From: Adiantum capillus-veneris
Lineage: Eukaryota > Streptophyta > Polypodiopsida > Polypodiales > Pteridaceae
Assembly (NCBI GenBank): GCA_014529385.2
Contig: CM043962.1
Coordinates: 48,556,598 to 48,620,597 of the forward strand
Direction of reading: 5' to 3'
DNA length: 64,000 nt
A model generated the notes under the pieces. The model saw only the letters and a list, made by a program, of their open reading frames with translations. It did no database searches and was not told the DNA's origin. This document shows, piece after piece, positions 51,851 to 62,927 of the stretch (its first letter is position 1; each line of letters begins with the position of its first letter). A program made the translations under genes and the position numbers.

Positions 51851-53675
51851 TCCTCTCAGCAACACCATTTTGAGGAGGATTGTAAGGAGCAGTAAGTTCA
51901 CGTTTTATACCTTTTGACTCACAAAAGTCGTGAAAGGCCTTTGAAACATACTCTCCACCATTGTCAGTGCGTAAGCATTTAAGCTTCTTGCCACTCTGAT
52001 TCTCCACAAGTGTCACAAACGTTTTGAAAACACTAAACGCTTCATCCTTGTGCTTGAAAAAGTAAACCCATACTTTCCTCAAGTAATCATCTATAAATGT
52101 CATAAAGTAAGAAGCTCCCCCTAGAGATAGGTTAGGCATAGGTCCACACAAATCACTATGAACAAGTGCCAACTGTGTATCTCTTCTACTGCTTCTATGC
52201 TTATGTGGCTGCTGTGTTTGCTTACCATACAGACAATGTTCACAGAATTCAAAATCATTAAATGAAAATCCAGGCAAATAACCAAAACGAGACAAGATTT
52301 CCATTCCCTTCTTGGACATATGTCCTAACCGGCTATGCCACAAAGGAACGTTCGGTTGCTCGGTTACATTGATTACATTTTTAGAGACATTTAATACATA
52401 AATCATGTAAAGTCCTCCAGACTTTACTCCATGTGCTATTGTCATAGAACCCTTGGATATCTTCCACATGTTCTCTCCAAAAGTGGTGACGTATCCAGCA
52501 TCATCAAGTAAACCTGTGTTGATCAAGCTCTTTGTAATTGCGGGAACATGTCTCACATTCTTCAGCGTGAAAGAAGAGCCATTCTGAAACTTCAATTGAA
52601 CATCTCCAACACCTAAGATCTCACATGTCTGCCCATTGCCTAGCCGAACATGATCTTTAGTGGTCACATAAGAGGTAAACCACTCCTTGTTTGGAGACAC
52701 ATGAAGTGATGCCCCTGAGTCTATATTCCAGTCACTCAGTGCATTTCCATCAGATGCTGTAAGAAGAGCTGAGTCCATTGTATTCTTCAAGAAGTAGATG
52801 TCTCCTGGCACTAGACTGTCATCCTCTGCAACAGTGTTTGTCACATTTATTTCTTGAATCTTCATTGAGGACTTGTTCTTCTCACCATGGTCTTCAGCTT
52901 TCTCTTTGCCTTTTTCTGCTTTCCATTCTCTGCAGTCTCTTTTCACGTGACCCTTCTTGCCACAATGGTAGCATTCTATGTCACTCTTGCCTTTAGCACT
53001 GCGGGACTTGCTACGAGACTGATTCCTCTTTCCACCTTTGTACTTTTCTTTGGTCCTTCCCCTGACAACTAAGGCTGTTCCTTTGCCTTTGTCCATGGTC
53101 TTTCTATTGGTTTCTTCAGTAAGCAGACTTCCTTCTACACCTGTTGTGTTCAAACCATCTAGAGGTGCAGAATTACTCAAAGCTGTGCGAAAAGTGTCCC
53201 AACTTTTCGGCAATGTGATCAACAGGAACATAGCTCTAACAGGTTCATCAAACTTGACACCTTGAGCTGACAACTGACTATAGATTGTGTTGAATTCATT
53301 CAGATGATTGGATATAGGTGTCCCTTCTTTCATCTTCAAGTCAACAAGCTTCTTAAGCCAGTATACCTGTGAAGCTACACTCTGCTTCTCATAAAGATCA
53401 CTCAGCTTTAACCATGCTTGATAAGCCGAAATCTCGTCTGCTACATTGAAGTAAACGCTTTCTGCCAAAGTCAGCATAATGGTAGAAAGTGCCAATTCAT
53501 CCATTTCGCTCCATTCATCTTCGTCCATATCTTCTGGTTTTATCCCCTTGAGCTTTATAGGTTTTATCTGCTTCTTTTGTACCAACACGTGCCAAATCTG
53601 CTTCTTCCACAATGGGAAATTGGTTCCATCCAGCTTCTTGATATTGTAAAGAGCAGTGTCCTGTGATCTAGCCAT
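51816..53675 (-). pseudogene. H polyprotein, first part: Gag, protease, integrase
   Basis: A 619-codon frame opens with ATG at 53675. Residues 1-180 are the copia Gag domain (LDGTNFPLWKKQI near residue 15). Residues 235-248 are a CCHC zinc knuckle (CYHCGKKGHVKRDC). The protease active site D-S-G lies at 319-321 (NIDSGASLHVSP). The pre-integrase H-H-C-C region follows (WHSRLGHMSKKG, FCEHCLYGKQ), then the integrase core with DNGGEYVSKAFHDFC and NPPQNGVAERMNRTIQ. The frame breaks right after this block: some 30 bases expected before the FWVEA block are missing, which shifts the phase into a stop. Confidence 0.93.
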
Positions 53676-54759
53676 AGCTACGCTTCACAGTGGTTTACTT
53701 TCCTGGGAAAAATTCGGCAGAGTTTCCCCTGTAAACTGACCTCTGAACCAATATCAACCTGTCAAATGAACCAAGAAAGCTTTAGATTCTGCATAAATTT
53801 CGGCAGAGTCTCCTTTGTAAAATGGCTCTGGTGTACTCAAAAACAGACAAGAAAACAACTCAAAAAACACTGTCTCTCTGACACTGTAAGCTGCGGGTAA
53901 ACCTGTCCTGCACCTGTACTGTCTCTCACTGTCCTGTCACTGTCCTGTAAGCATAGACTGTGACAATGCCTCAACGGCAGTAAAGCAAAGATGCAATCCC
54001 AACTGTCTAACTCACAGTCAATACATCCTAGCTGCCTATCTAAGGGTGCTCGAGGGATCGCTCCAAGACCTGTATCACCGAAAGGATCTCAACATTCGAG
54101 AATCCCCCAGCTCAATAAAACCTCACTCGACCCTCAACAAAGGCTGCAGTAAATCTGACAGTACATAGACTTCCCACAAAGTCATACATCCACGAATTTC
54201 CCATTGTATGTTGTAACCGCTGCGGCGGTTGTTTACTGCGTGACTCACAGCCAGCAAACCCTCAACAGACATACATCATCTCTGACAATACATCCCATGT
54301 GGAAGTACCTGCAATGTCAGGATGAAATCTGGAATATTAAGCAGCAAACACAAGCTACCTGATGAACTAGTGGATGTCGCCTACAGTCTGTGTGTAGATG
54401 CGCCCGTGTCGTATGTGACATGCCTCCAAGAACTGTGAGCCGTCCTTCGATGTGTAGACAGCCACAAATCAACACTCTGGGAGTGTTGATATCCTCAGCA
54501 CCTGCAGTCGTAGGCTGAAAACCCCAAATTTGCAGAGTTGGATCTGCACCCGTCGAGACCACGTAGTCGAAAATGGCCTGCGCAGACCTTTGTCGAAGCC
54601 GAACGGTGGCCGAGATGACCTCAGCATGAAATTCTGAGAACACCGAGCCCTTTGGGCATACCTACAGGATTTGGGGCCGTGTCTTTGCCTGTCGAATTTC
54701 ACTCCAATCTAAGCTGGTGACTCTAGCCTCCTGCAGTGCTGCCCCGAGCCTCGATCTGA
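53676..54759 (-). other. H 5' leader, no gene
   Basis: The untranslated region between PBS and gag, about 1.1 kb. It includes repeated CTGTCCTG/CACTGT blocks near 53875-53950. A 108-codon minus frame (54317-54643) has no known motif. Confidence 0.6.
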
Positions 54760-54771
54760 GCTCTGATACCA
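54760..54771 (-). other. Primer-binding site of H
   Basis: On the minus strand TGGTATCAGAGC, the exact initiator tRNA-Met complement, two bases after the LTR. Confidence 0.93.
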
Positions 54772-54773
54772 AT

Positions 54774-54965
54774 TGAAGGAGTACGAGCGGAAGTCCGACG
54801 CGAGAGAGAGTGCGAGAAGAAGAGCACGACGATATGGTGAACTCGCTCTACTGTAATGTGTAGAGCATAGTGAGTTCTTATTAGGTTTTAACAAAAGAAT
54901 ATGTGTACATACCTGGCGGCCCGCCCACTTACCTGGGCGACCACATTGGGCTTTATACCCCAACA
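54774..54965 (-). repeat. 5' LTR of H
   Basis: 192 bp, direct copy of 49452-49643. The minus-strand GGTATAAAGCCC near its start is a TATA candidate. Confidence 0.95.
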
Positions 54966-54970
54966 TATCC

Positions 54971-55136
54971 TGTCTGTGGTCGACAAAAATCATCCCCCCT
55001 CCCTTCCCCAACCTTGTTCCGGGGAGAGACAATGACCCATTTCTAGCTTGGATACCCTCCCAATTATCCCCTTCCACACCAATATCCACCGTACTGCCTT
55101 TCCACGTCAGCTTCCAACGTCTGAGCTGTCACGACT

Positions 55137-55202
<66 letters not shown>

Positions 55203-56360
55203 CAACATCCTAGCAGCGGCAATTTGCACCCAACAGAAGTCTACGTTATCAGTGGCACAATGTTAGGTCTCCATGATAAGCCGTTCGTGATGCTATACTA
55301 GTAGATGGATGGGGAAATGATGCCCTTGATCACCTCCTTGTTGTACATGATCGCAATATCATTCCCCCAAGCTCTCCACAGAAAGGACAATACGCAGAGC
55401 TTGAGCAAGAACGGTCTCTTCGCTTGGTTGCCTGTTTTTCGGGCAAACGCAAAGAAAACTGGGGCTTCCGGAGCACGACTTAGCCCATTGGTGAGGTGAC
55501 TGGTGGAATTGTGCCTTCTGAAGTTGTTGCGTGGACTGTTGGTCCCTGCATGTCACAAGCTAGGTGGCAGAGAAGGGCTAGCCAGCTTAGCACTGACCAT
55601 GTATGGTGGGACAACATTGATAAAGTTGTCGCTGCATCAAGGAAGCACATAGCTTGAATCACGTTTTCTCAAGGGCATGGAGAGGCAGAAGAGGGTGTAG
55701 CACTCTTCAAAGCTAAGCCGAGCTGTGTTGCTGTCTGCGTCCAACAGGTGCATGAGTTTGTCAAGCGGCTATGGCCGGATGACATTCACAGCCATGGCGA
55801 GCAGGCGGAGCTATGCAAGTGCCCAGTTGGACACGACGCCTCTTGATTTTAATTGAGATAAGCACAAAAAATTCCTATGGCAAGCCTCGTGATTTTATCA
55901 CTTTTTTCGTTCTTGTTCTTTTTGAGAAGGGTAAGAACTAGGGAAGAGGGGAAACATGGTACAATGTCCAAAGGAGGCAATCTCCAAGGGGGTGTGAATG
56001 CAAGAATCTCAAGGTAAAGGGAGTCAACTTTCAAGGGGCAATATGAAACCCATGGTCCGAGATAAAACCATAAAAGGCAGGAGTAAATGAGGTATGGTGG
56101 GCACAATCACCTCGCTAGGTGGCACACACTTCTAGAAATTTGCCAAATCTATGATGTAAACATCACATCACTCCAAAACGAGCTTTATGTGGCAACATGA
56201 ATGGGGTTAGAAAAATAATGTCTTCAACTATAGCTGTTATATTGATATAACCTTAGGGCTTCAAAGGGAAGCGTTGTGGATAAAGCTAAATCAGCATCCG
56301 AATGAAAAGGAGAATAGAAAGCTAGGGGAAGGGGAACTAGGAGTCTTGCTGTAGAGAAGA
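54971..56360. other. Right flank of H and upstream region of the peroxidase gene; (GA)31
   Basis: An uninterrupted (GA)n run lies at 55139-55200. I see no coding frame that I can assign. The last few hundred bases before 56362 would hold the peroxidase promoter. Confidence 0.5.
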
Positions 56361-56361
56361 G

Positions 56362-56368
56362 TATAAAT
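56362..56368 (+). promoter_or_regulatory. TATA box of the peroxidase gene
   Basis: TATAAAT lies 160 bases before the start codon, which leaves room for a 5' UTR of about 130 bases. A CT-rich stretch (about 56480-56505) in that UTR resembles the pyrimidine patches common near plant transcription starts. Confidence 0.55.
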
Positions 56369-56521
56369 GGGTAGATCAGCGTGTAAAATATGATGTATTT
56401 TGTATTAATACAGCTAATATCTAGGGAGAGTGTCTAGACTCTATGTGTGTATGCCCTCTCTATTAATGGAAGCTTAGTCATCTCTCTTTCTCTCTCTCTC
56501 TTTCCATTCTTGTGTGCGATC

Positions 56522-56791
56522 ATGGAGAAGCTAATGCTGATTTTGCTTCATCTGGTGTTGTTGCTTTCAATGTGCTTCATTGCGGTAAGCCACGCTGCCT
56601 CCTCCTCAACGGGCTTGAGCTATGGCTTCTACTCCAAGACATGCCCCCGAGCTGAGGAGATAGTGAAGGATCAAGTCAGGAAAATCTACTACATTCATGG
56701 CAATTCAGCCATCTCCTTCCACAGAAACGTCTTCCATGACTGCGCCGTCAAGGTATAAATCGCTCTTTCCCCTTAATCTGTGTGCGCGCTC

Positions 56792-56835
<44 letters not shown>

Positions 56836-56952
56836 GCTAATTTCTGAAGGGGATTATAATATGTGCGAGAGAGAGAGTGAACGACAGTAATGGGTAGTTG
56901 CATTAACGTGTATGAAATTGATGGGCACTGCGCAGGGCCGTTGTGGGTTTGT

Positions 56953-57024
<72 letters not shown>

Positions 57025-58129
57025 GGTGATGGGCAGGGTTGCGATGCGTCTCTGTTGCTGGACTCCACTCCTGGGCATAGAGGAGAGAAGGAGTCGGAGA
57101 GGAATTTTGGCATGCGCAACTTCAAGTACGTCAATGTCATCAAGAAGGCCTTGGAGCACGAGTGCCCAGGGATCGTCTCCTGTGCCGACATCGTAGTTCT
57201 TTCGGGTCGCGATGGGGTTGCCATGGTCTCTTTCTCTCTCACACACACACACACGAACGCTCTCATTTCAGCAGCCGTTAATCTCCATTGCATTAGCATG
57301 CAGTCTCTATGTGGTAAGCAACCATGCATTTGCCTGTCTACATGCTTGCACAGATACTTGAGCGAGTGCATTCATAAACACAATATGGAGCTCATGAGGC
57401 TTTGCACTGTTTCAGCTTGGAGGTCCTCATTTTGAAGTGAAGACTGGGAGGCAAGACACACGAGAGTTTAGCATAGAAGCTGATGCAGACACCTATTTAC
57501 TACCTCATGACACGGATGTTAGCGCCTTCCTGGATTCCATGGCTGCCCTCAATATCAACACTGCCCAAGCGGTGGCACTCATTGGTATGTAGATTAAGTA
57601 CTTGGGCAATCCATATAATGTATGCAATTATATGATTCTTGCGGCACACTTGGTGCAAGGAAGCAAGTGTATGTGTGCATGCTTTCTTGCAAAAAGGCAT
57701 GAGAGCTTAAAGGCTTCCATTTTTGCAGGAAGTCACACTGTTGGAAGAACCCATTGCAAGCATCTTGTGACGCGCCTATACCCAACCGTTGATCTCACAT
57801 TGAATGCAAACTACTCTGTTTACTTGAAGATGAGGTGCCCGTCATCAACACCAGATCCAAAAGCTGTTGAATACTCACGCAATGATCCAGGCTCGCCAAT
57901 GAAGTTTGACAACAATTACTATCGGAATGTGATGCAGATGAAGGGCCTTCTCAAGCTGGACAATGCACTCTATTTGGATGCTCGTACGAAGCCGTATGTT
58001 GAGAAGATGGCCCAAGATATCAACTACTTCTATGAGCAGTTTGTGGAAGGTATGTCAATTTTGACAGAGTACAAAGTGCTCACTGGTGCACAAGGTGAGA
58101 TAAGGAAGCATTGCCAATGGGTCAATTGA
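56522..58129 (+). CDS. Secreted class III peroxidase (PRX42/PRX21-like), four exons, apparently intact
   Basis: Heme peroxidase (EC 1.11.1.7) of the secretory pathway; the family oxidises phenolics with H2O2 in the cell wall or apoplast. Exons: 56522-56752, 57037-57225, 57416-57584, 57729-58129, all with GT-AG introns, phases 0, 0 and 1, the classical positions of this family. The protein has 329 residues, the usual length. Residues 1-25 are a signal peptide (start MEKLMLILLH, cleavage near SHA). Distal site: Arg68, Phe71, His72 in RNVFHDCAV; Ca-binding Asp73 and GCDAS follow. Proximal His199 lies in GSHTVGRTHC. All eight conserved Cys are present. HDCAV instead of the common HDCFV, and DPKAVEYSRND, place it near Arabidopsis PRX42/PRX21. 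I chose the ATG at 56522 over the in-frame one at 56447 because only it opens a clean signal peptide. Confidence 0.93.
56794..57019. repeat. Microsatellites in intron 1: (GA)n, then (GT)n(GA)n
   Basis: (GA)n at 56794-56832, (GT)n at 56956-56987 and (GA)n at 56986-57019. The last tract ends only 17 bases before the 3' splice site (AG at 57035-57036). Confidence 0.95.
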
Positions 58130-58180
58130 TATGTGCGTCGTGTGGCACTATTGATATTGCTTGATTCTAGTAATTAGCGA

Positions 58181-58185
58181 TTGCT

Positions 58186-58216
<31 letters not shown>

Positions 58217-58228
58217 CTGCCGTTGCCA
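58181..58228. repeat. TTGCCG hexamer repeat in the peroxidase 3' region
   Basis: About seven units, one changed to CTGCCG, starting 52 bases after the stop codon. Confidence 0.93.
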
Positions 58229-58402
58229 TGTAAATATTATCATGTGCTTGCTTGTAAAGATGTAATCAGTGTCAATAAGGCCATTGCCAGTTTCTGTGCT
58301 AAGACTTTAATTTTATTTGCAACGAATAAGGCTAATGCTATATTTGTATGCTTATCATTGCTCCCTGTCGTCCTCGAAGTTTCATCCCTGCATACATGTG
58401 GC

Positions 58403-58408
58403 AATAAA
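58403..58408 (+). terminator. Candidate poly(A) signal of the peroxidase gene
   Basis: AATAAA lies about 275 bases after the stop codon. A weaker AATAAG lies near 58275. Plant signals are loose, so this is only a candidate. Confidence 0.4.
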
Positions 58409-59878
58409 ATTATCATCTTCTATCATTTTGCAATCGAGGTGAATTTTCTGTGGCGGTCCACCAATTTTGTAAATGTCCCTGTGTGTCTGCTTGAAAGTTG
58501 TAACTTGGACTAAACCAAGCTAATGGTTTTGCTGAGGATGCCTCTACTTTTCTCATTTCATTGAAAACATTGCTATTTGGTATGCTTCTTCAAATGCCTT
58601 GTAGGTCATTGACAAGATTTCACAGTGTTCCTAGAATAGAGCTTTTGTGGCTTGGTAGTCTCTCACGCGCAGATGCGGTGTGCATGTACACATGACATTT
58701 TGTGCGCTTTCTCTCTCCACACATTCATACACAGCTGTAACATTGTCATGTCCACACGTGTGCTCTATTCAAGCTCTCTCCTTAACAGCAAACCAAGATT
58801 CTACCTATGCATCTTTATCTAGGCAAAAGGAAATCTACTACAATGAAAAAGATAAAGGAGGGGATCCCCCACTAGTAAGGGCATTATCGGTCAAGGATAG
58901 TAATCTTGGGTATAAAGGTGATGGCCTATTCCATGCACCAAAGCGCTTAAAAGATTGCCAAAGAAACCCCTTGTTAGATTGCAATCATTCCGTCCTTTGG
59001 AATTCTAAAATTGAAGACCTAAGCAAAGAGATGAGGATAAAAACTTCACCCTATACCCTATTTTGGAAGAAGTATAAAATGACACGGGTTCCTGGTTAAG
59101 TCCATCTAATTTTCCTTGTTAAATCCTTGTAATTTTACTGGGTGGCTCATTAGAAAGTCGGTTTAGGTGTTATATGCGTAGCAGAACATGTTGATCAGGT
59201 GCACTTCGCTCGGTTGGAGCATGGGCAGGTTGTAACTATTGCCAAAAAAAGAAATATAGGGAACATGATTACATTATTGAGTTCTATTTTTTCCATAGGA
59301 GATGGACAAATATGAACTGCAAAAGCCTTAGTGTCCATACTCATGATCAATAAAAACTATTGAAATTTGAGATTAAGCTCAAATAGTGAATGGAACCCTA
59401 AACGATACCTCTTCCAAGTGCATCATAAACTTAAATAAGCGAAATGATTGCCCAATGTGGCCATATATCTACATTTCTCTTCCCCATCTCTATACTTTTA
59501 ATTAAAACACTTTGCAATTGTTTGTGCCACGCGGTGGGAGCAAACGGACTAGAGGTGCAAGTAAAGGTCAAGGCATGTATGCAAGGAGAGGGAGGCCTTG
59601 TCTTACTGGGGTAGGTAGCATTGGAGGCAAAGGCAATGGAGGGGGGTAAGTTAATCCCACTCTAGTCCCCCCTCCCCTCCCCTAGCACTATTTCAGCACG
59701 TATATCGAATGATGTGCAAGCGGTGGGATATAGGGCGCTAAAGTGGAGCACATTTTTTGCGAAGTTCGGACACCATCCGATTTGTCCTTGTTTATTTTTT
59801 CTTGTCCATGTTCACTTTTGCTCTTGTTCGAGATCACTTTATCAGAGACTGGTTTCGCCTTGGGGACAAGTAACCCCA
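58409..59878. other. No gene recognised
   Basis: A 139-codon plus frame (58680-59099) is mildly basic, with RALSVKDSNLGYKGDG in the middle, and resembles nothing that I know. The rest shows no structure. Confidence 0.45.
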
Positions 59879-60098
59879 CGTGGGCGTGCGGTTAGGGCGT
59901 TCGGCTGCCAAACAAGAGGACTCGGGTTCGAACCTCTCGATGGGCGGGGTCACGGATCAATCTGTCGACTTTTCTCTGTCGGTCGATCTCCTCGAGATCT
60001 TTGCAACGCATTTGCCACCGTTGATCCCATCGATTTGGGGTCATTAAGATCCCGTGTTAGATAGTAATGTGACGTCTCTCTCTCTCTCTCTCTCTCTC
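59879..60098 (+). mobile_element. Probable tRNA-derived SINE
   Basis: The head has a tRNA-like layout: a box-A-like TGGGCGTGCGG at about 59881, an anticodon-arm-like GTTCGGCTGCCAAAC, and a near-perfect box B GGTTCGAACC at 59925-59934. A tRNA-unrelated body of about 130 bases follows, and the element ends in (TC)n (60075-60098). The T-arm stem pairs poorly, so it is not a working tRNA gene. I found no clear target duplication and no second copy in the window. Confidence 0.6.
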
Positions 60099-60966
60099 TT
60101 CATCCCTTTGTTGCCCCTCCACCCCTTGTCTTCACCACCCTCTCTCTTTGTTGGAAGTTGTTGATCTTCACTCCTAGATTATCACTTGCTCTCACTCGCA
60201 CTCCCAATTCGTCACTTGCTCTCATTAGTGTTCTTGATTCATCCCCTCTGCTCATTTGCTATTACTCTGGTCAACCACTTGGTGCTACTCACTTGGAATT
60301 CAAATTTGGAAGCAAGATTTCAACGATCAAGGAGATTTAAAAAAAGTACAAATGAGGATAGATATATGTAAGAAAATTTCATGCAAGACTGTGAGGATGG
60401 TGGACATAACTCCACGCAAGAATGCTCTTTTACACTTTCGCTTCAACATATGATTTTAATTATAAATTTTGGCATGATAGTGCTTATGGAGTTCTACATA
60501 ACCATGCACAAAAAACTTATGCTTGGCATTTATTTTGTCATATACATAAATTATGTTATGTTTTGGACATAGTTATTTTCTTCCATACAATTTTTTTGCT
60601 TCTATGGATGAGCAACGAGTCATTTACGGTTGAGTCTAATTATTCTATATGCAAGCAACATATGATATTTTTTTCTTATTGGTTTATGTATGAGGGGGCT
60701 CTTTGCATCATCTATACATTTCACAAAGAGACGGTCCCAAGATTAAAATGTAAATCCTAAGGAACAAGTGATTAGATTAGGGTATGGAGGCATACCAAGA
60801 GGTTGCAATCTCTTGTTTGAACACAATACACTCAGTGGAAACAATTTATGAACTCTTTAATTGGAAAAAACTTCATTTTTATCTCTTTAATTCAGTTACA
60901 CATCCACATGCAAAACCAATAGCATATCAATATCGATCAACACCAAATTGGTAGGCACATTCCTTA

Positions 60967-61015
<49 letters not shown>

Positions 61016-61244
61016 AGAGCATAAGTCTTTGGTGGAACATAAATGAGCAACCAATGACAATCTTAGGGAGGTCTGCACAGTATTGAAACGGTCCATTGTG
61101 GACAAAATCTCTATCAGTCGTTGGTGGAGATTGTTGATTTAGAAGGGAACTGACACTTAACTTGGAAAATCTACAAAGCCTAATTGCAAACATCAAAGAA
61201 GATCTAGAGGACAAATTTCTAGATACACAAGAGCATTGGCCAAT
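60099..61244. other. No gene recognised; (TC)22
   Basis: AT-rich. A (CT)n run lies at 60969-61012. A 112-codon aromatic-rich frame (60422-60760) is probably chance in AT-rich DNA. Confidence 0.5.
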
Positions 61245-62927
61245 CATGTCTTATTAGAGTATATTAAAACAAGCCAAGACAAAGACGAAGAAAGAGGATG
61301 ATGAGGAGATGGATGATGATCAAGAGGATGACACCATGGAGGGAAACCAAGATTTAAAACAAGATGATAACGATGATGAACTTGCGGATGCTCCAAACCA
61401 AAGCTAAGGAGGGGGCTAAAACACTTGATCACTCATAGCATCCACCTGACCAAACCATAGACAACAGATAGGATTAGAGACCTAGGAGCTAGCAGGAAGA
61501 TCAAACACCATACCGAGAAATTGAGATTCATAAACAACAAATGGTATTTACACAAAGAAACAAGGGGAAAGCCATATGAGAAGACCTGGACTTAGATCAT
61601 ACATCAGACCAGGAAACTGAGATTCATCAACAACAAATGGTATTTACACAAAGAAACAAGGGGAAATCCATATGAGAAGACTAGATGCTTTATGTGGGTG
61701 CAAAGAGGATGATTAAGCAATAAAAATATATTAGCAACCATGAATAGTAGACATCACACTACCCTCGCATCCAAATGTCATCCAGGTACTTGACCGCATA
61801 CCTAAGTACATCCTCACATAGAATGATACTGCAGTAAACCCTTAGATAGAGAAGCTGACATATATAGAGTCTGGGAATTCAATTAGAAGTGCTGATAGGC
61901 AATAGGCTAGCCTACATATGTATGCATGACATTATGAATGAGGTCAAAGGGCTCTTAGAAAAATTACAAATTTACCAGAAGAAACCTAGACCATAGAGTA
62001 GCTGCAATCTTAGAAAACAAGGCATCCAATAGCAAAGTGTAGCTCACTAGAATGACCATCAAAGAACAAGAACAAGCACTGGAAAGTTTGTTCCATTTGG
62101 TTAGAGTTTTCAAAAAAATGATACAGCAAGAAAACTAGATTGTCCTAAATTATATTGAAGTAGTATCAGACTCCCCTATCCTTATGTATGCACTTCCACC
62201 AATGAAAGAGGATGAATTGCCTAAGCTCTAGATCCAACTTTGTACCTGGTCTACAACAAATCTATAAATCAGATGAGAGATATCCAGATTATGGACCAGA
62301 TAAGGGAGTGCTACGAACAAAGCAAGGCCCTATGGGTAGAGTGGAGGACTGCACTCCATTGAAAAGAAAGTTACATTTAGAGAGCTCAAGGATGACCTGA
62401 TCAATTTCAGAGGAATGATGGGTCAATGGAAGTCCCAAGATAATCCTTTTAACTAAGTACACAAATGAGCTATTGCAACTATCATTAAAAGCTTCAAATA
62501 TTCTAAAAGAGGAGTTACCAACAAAGCTAGCTCCAAACCACAATTCAAAGAAATGGTTGAGGTTCTATTCAAAGCTAGAATTAAAGCTAATCGGCCATAC
62601 CCAATTGGATGGATCCAAATGGCACCCATCTATCATAAACTGACCAAGATAAGGCTAACCAAAGGCAAAACGACTTTGTATGACCCCGACACAAAAATAT
62701 GGCATGCATTAACACCTTATGAGGTGGAGATGCTTGCTGAAAGAAGGGAGAAATTGGTCTAGTACTCCTCAACAACAATTGGCGGTCAAAAGTGGTCAAG
62801 CACTAGCTCAGCAAGTGTAGAGACCTAAAAAGAAGAAAGCTTCAGACAAGAGGAAAGCAAAGCAAAAGAGATGAAGCCAGACCCAATGTATGGAATACTG
62901 TACATTAGAAAATTCAAGAAGGTTACT
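61245..62927 (+). pseudogene. K: degenerate interior of an element whose LTR resembles that of G1
   Basis: Plus-strand frames are rich in Glu, Asp, Lys and Gln, broken by many stops. The longest clear piece (62553-62762) reads PYPIGWIQMAPIYHKLTKI and YDPDTKIWHALTPYEVEMLA; I do not recognise it. It is followed by a PPT-like purine stretch (TTCAAGAAGG at 62913-62922) and by an LTR in plus orientation, so this should be the 3' end of a plus-strand element. There are no RT, integrase or chromodomain motifs, unlike G1. Confidence 0.45.
61516..61684. repeat. Tandem duplication, ~96-bp unit (inside K)
   Basis: Units start GAAATTGAGATTC at 61516 and GAAACTGAGATTC at 61612. The second is truncated at about 73 bases. 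Confidence 0.88.

Larger units (their letters stand above)
49447..54970 (-). mobile_element. H: young complete Ty1/copia element with TATCC target duplication
   Basis: The element proper is 49452-54965. Its 192-bp LTRs (49452-49643 and 54774-54965) differ at two positions only, and the flanks are identical (TATCC at 49447-49451 and 54966-54970). It reads right to left: 5' LTR, PBS, 1.1-kb leader, polyprotein (Gag-PR-IN-RT-RH, the copia order), PPT, 3' LTR. Despite its youth the polyprotein has a frame-breaking deletion near 51816-51830 and one in-frame stop at 51059-51061. Confidence 0.95.

Noticed and set aside
56447-56521. Upstream in-frame ATG of the peroxidase
   Set aside because: It adds 25 residues before a clean signal peptide and reads through the CT-rich leader; the ATG at 56522 gives the normal family layout.
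59879-59950. A working tRNA gene
   Set aside because: Box B is good, but the T stem and anticodon stem do not pair properly and a longer body with a repeat tail follows, as in a SINE.
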